Shown here: positions 6,382 through 9,265 of the stretch, one piece after another | How the letters are laid out: the number at the start of each line of letters is the position of its first letter | Position numbering within the stretch: the stretch's first letter is position 1 | NCBI GenBank assembly: GCA_023393825.1 | Contig: JAEXBW010000082.1 | Location: 1 to 9,265 of the forward strand | Length of the DNA stretch: 9,265 bases | Direction: 5' to 3' | Source of the DNA: Elusimicrobiota bacterium | Lineage (GTDB): Bacteria; Elusimicrobiota; Elusimicrobia; Elusimicrobiales; Elusimicrobiaceae | Notes under the pieces: model-generated | The model's input: only the letters and a program-made list of their open reading frames with translations | Databases searched by the model: none | What the model was told of the DNA's origin: nothing | Made by a program: the position numbers and the translations under genes

Positions 6382-6810
6382 TTACTTTTGCAGTAATGCG
6401 CTTTTCATAAATTTAGCTTCCGCAGTTACGGCAACTTGCCCGTTTTGCTCCACCTGCGCGGCAACTATGTAAAGAGGGTCGTAATCTTTAAGCAGTTTTG
6501 CGCTTACGCTCACTTTGCCGCCGCAACGCACGGGCTGTTTATACTTTAGCGTCAGCTCCGCCGTAAACGCGGCTACATTATGCGCAAAAAGGCAGTTTGT
6601 CATCGCGCTGTCTATTAAGGAAGCTATAACCCCGCCGTGCAAAAAACCTTTATAACCTTCAAACATAAATTTACTTGCAAATTCCGTTTTAACGCTTAAG
6701 TCGGGCATAGTTTCAAACTTAAGTTTTAGGCCTATGGGGTTTTTATCCCCGCATAACAGGCAGGTATCGTGTAATTTTTGCTGAAGGTCATTTTTTGTGG
6801 CGGTGGTCAT
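6382..6810 (-). CDS. PaaI-like hotdog-fold acyl-CoA thioesterase
   Basis: A 142-residue protein of the single-hotdog PaaI/YbgC-type thioesterase family, which hydrolyses acyl-CoA thioesters in the cytoplasm, usually as a tetramer. The N-terminal CLLCGDKNPIGLKLKF (residues 17-32) is the typical cysteine-containing lead-in. GFLHGGVIASLIDSAMTN (55-72) is the signature of the central helix, with His58-Gly-Gly and Asp67 at the usual catalytic positions. The pattern AELTLKYKQPVRCGGKVSVSAKLL matches the strands of the fold. GAGGA lies 4 nt before the ATG. It sits 31 nt downstream of the second nifX-like gene on the same strand with no promoter or terminator seen between, so it is probably the last gene of that operon. 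The acyl substrate is unknown. Confidence 0.9.
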   Translation of the reverse strand: MTTATKNDLQQKLHDTCLLCGDKNPIGLKLKFETMPDLSVKTEFASKFMFEGYKGFLHGGVIASLIDSAMTNCLFAHNVAAFTAELTLKYKQPVRCGGKVSVSAKLLKDYDPLYIVAAQVEQNGQVAVTAEAKFMKSALLQK

Positions 6811-6841
6811 AGTATCCTCTTAAGCAACATAATACATATTT

Positions 6842-7180
6842 TCAGCGCGTTATATGCAGGGCCGTTGCCTGATAGGCGTGCAAAGCTTCCTGTGCGCTTA
6901 TGGGCGTATTTTGATTAAAAAAGAAGATTTGCTTTCTTTTAAACCACGGCAAAATTTCCTGCGATACCTGCCCCGCTATAAGCACCTGCGCCCCGCTTTC
7001 CAATACCTTGCGCGCGGTGCGTTTTTGGCAATGATATTTATCGCAATAGTGGCGTTTGTTGCAGATGGTTTTTATCTTTGCGGTTTCGGTATCGACCACA
7101 ATAATATATGGCGTCTGCGCCAAACTTTCGGCAAGGTTATCGCTTAGCTGCGCACCGTTTGAGCAAAGGGCTATTTTCAT
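6842..7180 (-). CDS. Diverged NifX/NifB-family (dinitrogenase Fe-Mo cofactor fold) protein, Cys-rich
   Basis: A 112-residue protein resembling the neighbouring nifX-like gene: MKIALCSNGA start, YIIVVDTETAKI strand, then a helix (RKVLESGAQVLIAGQV) and IFFF strand as in PF02579. It differs in the middle, where C40, C46 and C51 (CNKRHYCDKYHC) replace the CGGSC of the paralogue. It also lacks the GGMGAGA loop and the His-rich tail. Cofactor or Fe-S binding through these cysteines, plus C6, is plausible but unproven. Its AAGGAT ribosome binding site overlaps the upstream stop codon, with a 12-nt gap between the genes, so it is co-translated with its neighbour. Without the neighbour I would have been less sure of the family. 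Confidence 0.72.
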   Translation of the reverse strand: MKIALCSNGAQLSDNLAESLAQTPYIIVVDTETAKIKTICNKRHYCDKYHCQKRTARKVLESGAQVLIAGQVSQEILPWFKRKQIFFFNQNTPISAQEALHAYQATALHITR

Positions 7181-7192
7181 AAAGCTTTATCC

Positions 7193-7579
7193 TTAGTGAT
7201 GATGACCGCAGGTGTGTCCTTCCCCGTGGCTATGCCCCGCGCAGGATTTTACGCCTTCAAGCGTGCCTGCCAGCAAAGATGCAACCGCATTTTTTGCCTT
7301 ACCGCTAAAACCATAAACTTTTATATTTGCCGCGGCCAGTTTTTGCTGCGCGCCCGCACCCATTCCGCCCGATATTACGGCATCAACGCCGTATTTTAAG
7401 ACTTCGTTTGAACCCATGCAGCTGCCGCCGCAGTCGGAGGAGGCATTATCAACCGTTTTAACATTTTTGACTGAGCCGTTTTCCGTTTCTACAATTATAA
7501 ATTTGCTGCAATGTCCGAAATGTCCGCAAACTTCACTGTCTAACCCCAAGTTCTCTTCCGTAGTTATTGCTATTTTCAT
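7193..7579 (-). CDS. NifX/NifB-family iron-molybdenum cofactor-binding protein with His-rich tail
   Basis: A 128-residue protein of the dinitrogenase Fe-Mo cofactor-binding family (PF02579, RNase-H-like fold). Visible features are MKIAITTEEN, the GHFGHCSKFIIVE segment (residues 19-31), the CGGSC motif (C50, C54), DAVISGGMGAGAQQKLAAANIKVY (66-89) and a metal-binding-looking end HSHGEGHTCGHHH (116-128). Many anaerobes that do not fix nitrogen carry such small proteins near P-loop Mrp/NBP35-type ATPases or Fur regulators, where they are thought to bind metal or Fe-S clusters. No nif structural genes are seen here. AGGAGA lies just before the ATG, and a perfect Fur-type operator lies at 7601-7615. 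It is followed by a diverged paralogue and a thioesterase, probably all one transcript. Confidence 0.9.
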   Translation of the reverse strand: MKIAITTEENLGLDSEVCGHFGHCSKFIIVETENGSVKNVKTVDNASSDCGGSCMGSNEVLKYGVDAVISGGMGAGAQQKLAAANIKVYGFSGKAKNAVASLLAGTLEGVKSCAGHSHGEGHTCGHHH

Positions 7580-7599
7580 AATCTTCTCCTTTTATTTTT

Positions 7600-7627
7600 A
7601 TGATAATTATTATCAATAAGCAAGCAA
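7600..7627 (-). promoter_or_regulatory. Candidate promoter of the nifX-like operon
   Basis: On the - strand TTGCTT (7622-7627) and TATCAT (7600-7605) are separated by 16 nt. The -10 overlaps the Fur-type operator. No hairpin terminator follows fur, so read-through from fur may also contribute. Confidence 0.4.
7601..7615. promoter_or_regulatory. Perfect 7-1-7 Fur-type operator before the nifX-like genes
   Basis: TGATAATTATTATCA is a perfect inverted repeat with a single central base, matching the classical 7-1-7 Fur box described for Bacillus (TGATAATnATTATCA). It lies 21 nt before the nifX-like ATG and overlaps the predicted -10, so a bound repressor would block the promoter. Confidence 0.85.
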
Positions 7628-7642
7628 AAAAAATGATGTGCC

Positions 7643-8119
7643 TTATTTGCACTTATCGCACAAACCGTAAAATTGCACAAGGTGATTTTTAATTTCAAAA
7701 TTATATTTTTTGCTTAAAGTTTTTTCTGTTTTTTTAAGCAATTCCATTTCCTCGTCCGCAAAATCTTTATAGTCAATTATGCGTTTGCAATTTATGCATA
7801 CAAGGTGGTGGTGATGCTTTTGCTCGCCCTTATTTTGCACAAATTCGTAGCGGGCTTTGCCGTCGCCGAAATCAAACTTATTTACTATTCCCAGTTTTGT
7901 TAAAAGTTCCAAATTTCTGTACACGGTTGCTATGCCTATGGACGGCTCTGTTTGTTTAAGCTTGGTAAAAACTTCTTCCGCGCTTAAATGGCCTGTAGAG
8001 TTTTCCATAAATTGCAAAATAACGCGGCGGGGCAATGTCATTCTGCGTCCGCATTCTTTTATCGGGCCATGCCAATGTTCGCCGTGGCAGCAATGTTTTT
8101 TATGACAATTATGAGGCAT
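7643..8119 (-). CDS. Fur-family metal-responsive transcriptional repressor
   Basis: A 158-residue Fur-family DNA-binding protein. The winged helix spans about residues 23-97, with recognition helix IATVYRNLELL (63-73) and the family pattern FDFGDGKARYEF (82-93). The dimerisation domain starts at HHHHLVCINC (102-111) and ends with YGLCDKC (151-157). C108, C111, C154 and C157 form the structural zinc site, while the His cluster contributes to the regulatory metal site. Residues 1-23 are an unusual Cys/His-rich extension (C5, C10, C11, C23 and five or more His). The start is supported by AAGGAAA 8 nt upstream of the ATG at 8117-8119. Starting instead at M27 would cut into the first helix and has no ribosome binding site. 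Fur rather than PerR or Zur is favoured by the TGATAAT operators at its own promoter and the next operon, but PerR uses nearly the same box, so the sensed signal (iron or peroxide) is not settled. Confidence 0.93.
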   Translation of the reverse strand: MPHNCHKKHCCHGEHWHGPIKECGRRMTLPRRVILQFMENSTGHLSAEEVFTKLKQTEPSIGIATVYRNLELLTKLGIVNKFDFGDGKARYEFVQNKGEQKHHHHLVCINCKRIIDYKDFADEEMELLKKTEKTLSKKYNFEIKNHLVQFYGLCDKCK

Positions 8120-8135
8120 TTATATTTCCTTTTAT

Positions 8136-8150
8136 TGATAATAACTATCA
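8136..8150. promoter_or_regulatory. Fur-type operator at the fur promoter
   Basis: TGATAATAACTATCA is a 7-1-7 inverted repeat with one mismatch. Viewed more widely it is a perfect 9-5-9 repeat (TTATTGATA 8132-8140, TATCAATAA 8146-8154). It covers the expected transcription start of fur, directly after the -10 element, which implies negative autoregulation. The operator near 7601 shares the TATCAATAA arm. Confidence 0.8.
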
Positions 8151-8152
8151 AT

Positions 8153-8181
8153 AAGATATAATAAAATTACTACTTTGTCAA
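8153..8181 (-). promoter_or_regulatory. Sigma-70-type promoter of fur
   Basis: On the - strand a perfect -35 TTGACA (8176-8181) is followed after exactly 17 nt by TATCTT (8153-8158, 4 of 6 consensus bases). The predicted start at about 8146 falls inside the Fur-type operator. The -35 lies at the centre of a 13-bp perfect palindrome, ACTTTGTCAAAGT (8172-8184). Confidence 0.75.
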
Positions 8182-8287
8182 AGTTTAATTTTGGGCGGCA
8201 GAAAATAATATAGGGCAATAATTCTTACAAAATAATAAAATATAAGTAAGGGGAAATATCAGACGTCCGTCTTTAATAAGGAAAACT
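8182..8287 (+). promoter_or_regulatory. Leader/promoter region of the porin-like gene, no clear promoter
   Basis: This AT-rich stretch must hold the promoter, but no convincing -35/-10 pair is visible. TAATAT (8206-8211) and TATAAG (8241-8246) are possible -10 elements without good -35 partners. A small inverted repeat, AGACG-TC-CGTCT (8261-8272), lies between these and the ribosome binding site. Confidence 0.3.
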
Positions 8288-9265
8288 ATGTCCAAAAAAT
8301 TATTTGTCTTTTCTGCTCTTCTTTGCGCTTTTTCTTCTTTTGCCTGCGCCTATTCTCTTAACTTTTCAGCCGACTATCAAACCGTCGGCGGTATCGGTAA
8401 TGATATTGATTTTAACCCAAACACGCACGAAGACAAAACCTATTTAAGCCAAAGGCTTATCCCCGCGTTTGAGCTTGCCGTAAGCGGTAATATTTCTTTT
8501 GCAGGTAGATACCAAGTAAGTAAAATATGGGGGGAGGAAGGCCCGCTGGGAAGCTCCTTTGCAAGCGATAACAATAACTTTAAAATTTTAGATTCCTATA
8601 TAAAGCTTCACCGCAACGAAGAAGAATATATAAAGGCTGGTTGGCAATATGTAACCTTACCCAGCTTTACCTTTGGCAATCCTCTTTTTAACGGGCATAC
8701 ACCCGCGCTTAACTTTAGGGGTGTATTTTGCGATTATTCCTCCTTTAATTTAATAGCAGCCTATCAATTTAGAACGCAGGATAATATGCCTAAGGCAAAC
8801 TCCTCCACAATGATGGCGGCTGTTGTGGATATTAAGAAAGACGCTTATACCGTGCAGCCATATATGGCTTATATCAGAATGGAGCATGATGTAAACTCCC
8901 CCTATAATTGGGCGGCGGCGGATAATAATTCCATAAGCTATATGACCGCGGGCGGGCTTGCCGCGCAGTATAAACTTGACCAAAAGACAACAGTTTCCGC
9001 TGACGGCGTTTATGCCGACCAAAATAATAAGGGCGACCATTATTACGAATCAAAAGGTTATCACATTTCTTTACTTGTGGAAAGGCAGGAAAATTTTGGC
9101 GTACCCGGGTTTTTTATGTGGCGTTCATCGGGCAATAAAGCTAATAAATTTTATACTCATTGGGACTACGGCTTTGTGCCGTCTGTAGCGACGGAGCGCA
9201 GTTTTGCGCCCTCCAGACTTGCGTTTAAAGGCAATGAATTTTTGGGCAGGGACAGTCTTCTTTCC
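8288..9265 (+). CDS. Outer-membrane beta-barrel (porin-like) protein, 3' end outside the window
   Basis: The frame is open from ATG 8288 to the window edge (326 codons, no stop), with AAGGA 5 nt before the ATG. Residues 1-21 are a Sec signal peptide with hydrophobic core LFVFSALLCAFSSF and cleavage after ACA. The Cys there does not fit a lipobox. The rest shows alternating hydrophobic/polar strands with aromatic ends and polar Asn/Asp/Gly-rich loops. Examples are SLNFSADYQTVGG, AFELAVSGNISFAGRYQV, EEEYIKAGWQYVTLPSF, FNLIAAYQFRTQ and AYTVQPYMAYIRM. This is typical of outer-membrane barrels such as OprD/OprB-like or alginate-export-like porins, but I cannot assign a family. It is transcribed divergently from fur with a 168-nt shared upstream region, so metal control is possible. 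Apart from the operator at the fur promoter, no Fur box is seen close to its start. Confidence 0.85.
   Translation, partial: MSKKLFVFSALLCAFSSFACAYSLNFSADYQTVGGIGNDIDFNPNTHEDKTYLSQRLIPAFELAVSGNISFAGRYQVSKIWGEEGPLGSSFASDNNNFKILDSYIKLHRNEEEYIKAGWQYVTLPSFTFGNPLFNGHTPALNFRGVFCDYSSFNLIAAYQFRTQDNMPKANSSTMMAAVVDIKKDAYTVQPYMAYIRMEHDVNSPYNWAAADNNSISYMTAGGLAAQYKLDQKTTVSADGVYADQNNKGDHYYESKGYHISLLVERQENFGVPGFFMWRSSGNKANKFYTHWDYGFVPSVATERSFAPSRLAFKGNEFLGRDSLLS

Noticed and set aside
6842..7579. Nitrogen-fixation locus
   Set aside because: Only small NifX/NifB-type cofactor-binding proteins are present, and these are widespread in non-fixing anaerobes. No nifHDK, nifE/N or radical-SAM NifB is seen.
8750..9040. 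- strand 96-codon open frame
   Set aside because: Antisense to the porin-like gene, which has a signal peptide and ribosome binding site. The antisense product looks random.

Overview
The window reads as chromosome of a Gram-negative, probably anaerobic, moderately AT-rich bacterium. An outer-membrane factor, an RND pump and an outer-membrane barrel protein imply a double membrane. A Fur-type repressor sitting next to NifX/NifB-like cofactor-binding proteins is an arrangement I associate with anaerobes. The protein styles remind me of gut Elusimicrobiota (Elusimicrobium-like), but that assignment is inference from memory and was not searched. No rRNA, tRNA, CRISPR array, insertion sequence, integrase or attachment site is visible, and codon usage looks uniform, so this is mostly ordinary core/accessory chromosome.

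Left end, + strand (1-830): the last residues of an upstream gene, then a small basic protein with an N-terminal coiled coil and a tandem FGDRKP repeat. After it comes a cold-shock-domain protein with a structured leader of two perfect hairpins, one capped by UUCG. A strong bidirectional terminator closes this block against the convergent operon.

Centre, - strand (866-6291): an ECF sigma factor, then a TolC-type outer-membrane factor, an AcrB-type RND permease and a small DUF2892 membrane protein. The last three are tightly packed (4-bp overlap, then a 1-nt gap) and clearly one operon. The periplasmic adaptor expected for a tripartite pump is absent from the operon.

Right-centre, - strand (6330-8181): a Fur-family repressor with a Cys/His-rich N-terminal extension, two NifX/NifB-family proteins and a PaaI-like thioesterase, ending in a hairpin terminator. 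The fur promoter and the first nifX-like gene each carry a TGATAAT-type 7-1-7 inverted repeat. One is a perfect match to the classical Fur box, so an autoregulated, metal-responsive regulon is likely.

Right end, + strand (8288-9265): divergent from fur, a secreted outer-membrane beta-barrel (porin-like) protein that runs off the window.

I did not find a clearly new biological system. The points most worth following are the cold-shock leader structure, the RND operon without an adaptor headed by an ECF sigma gene, and the local Fur regulon containing a diverged, Cys-rich NifX-like paralogue.
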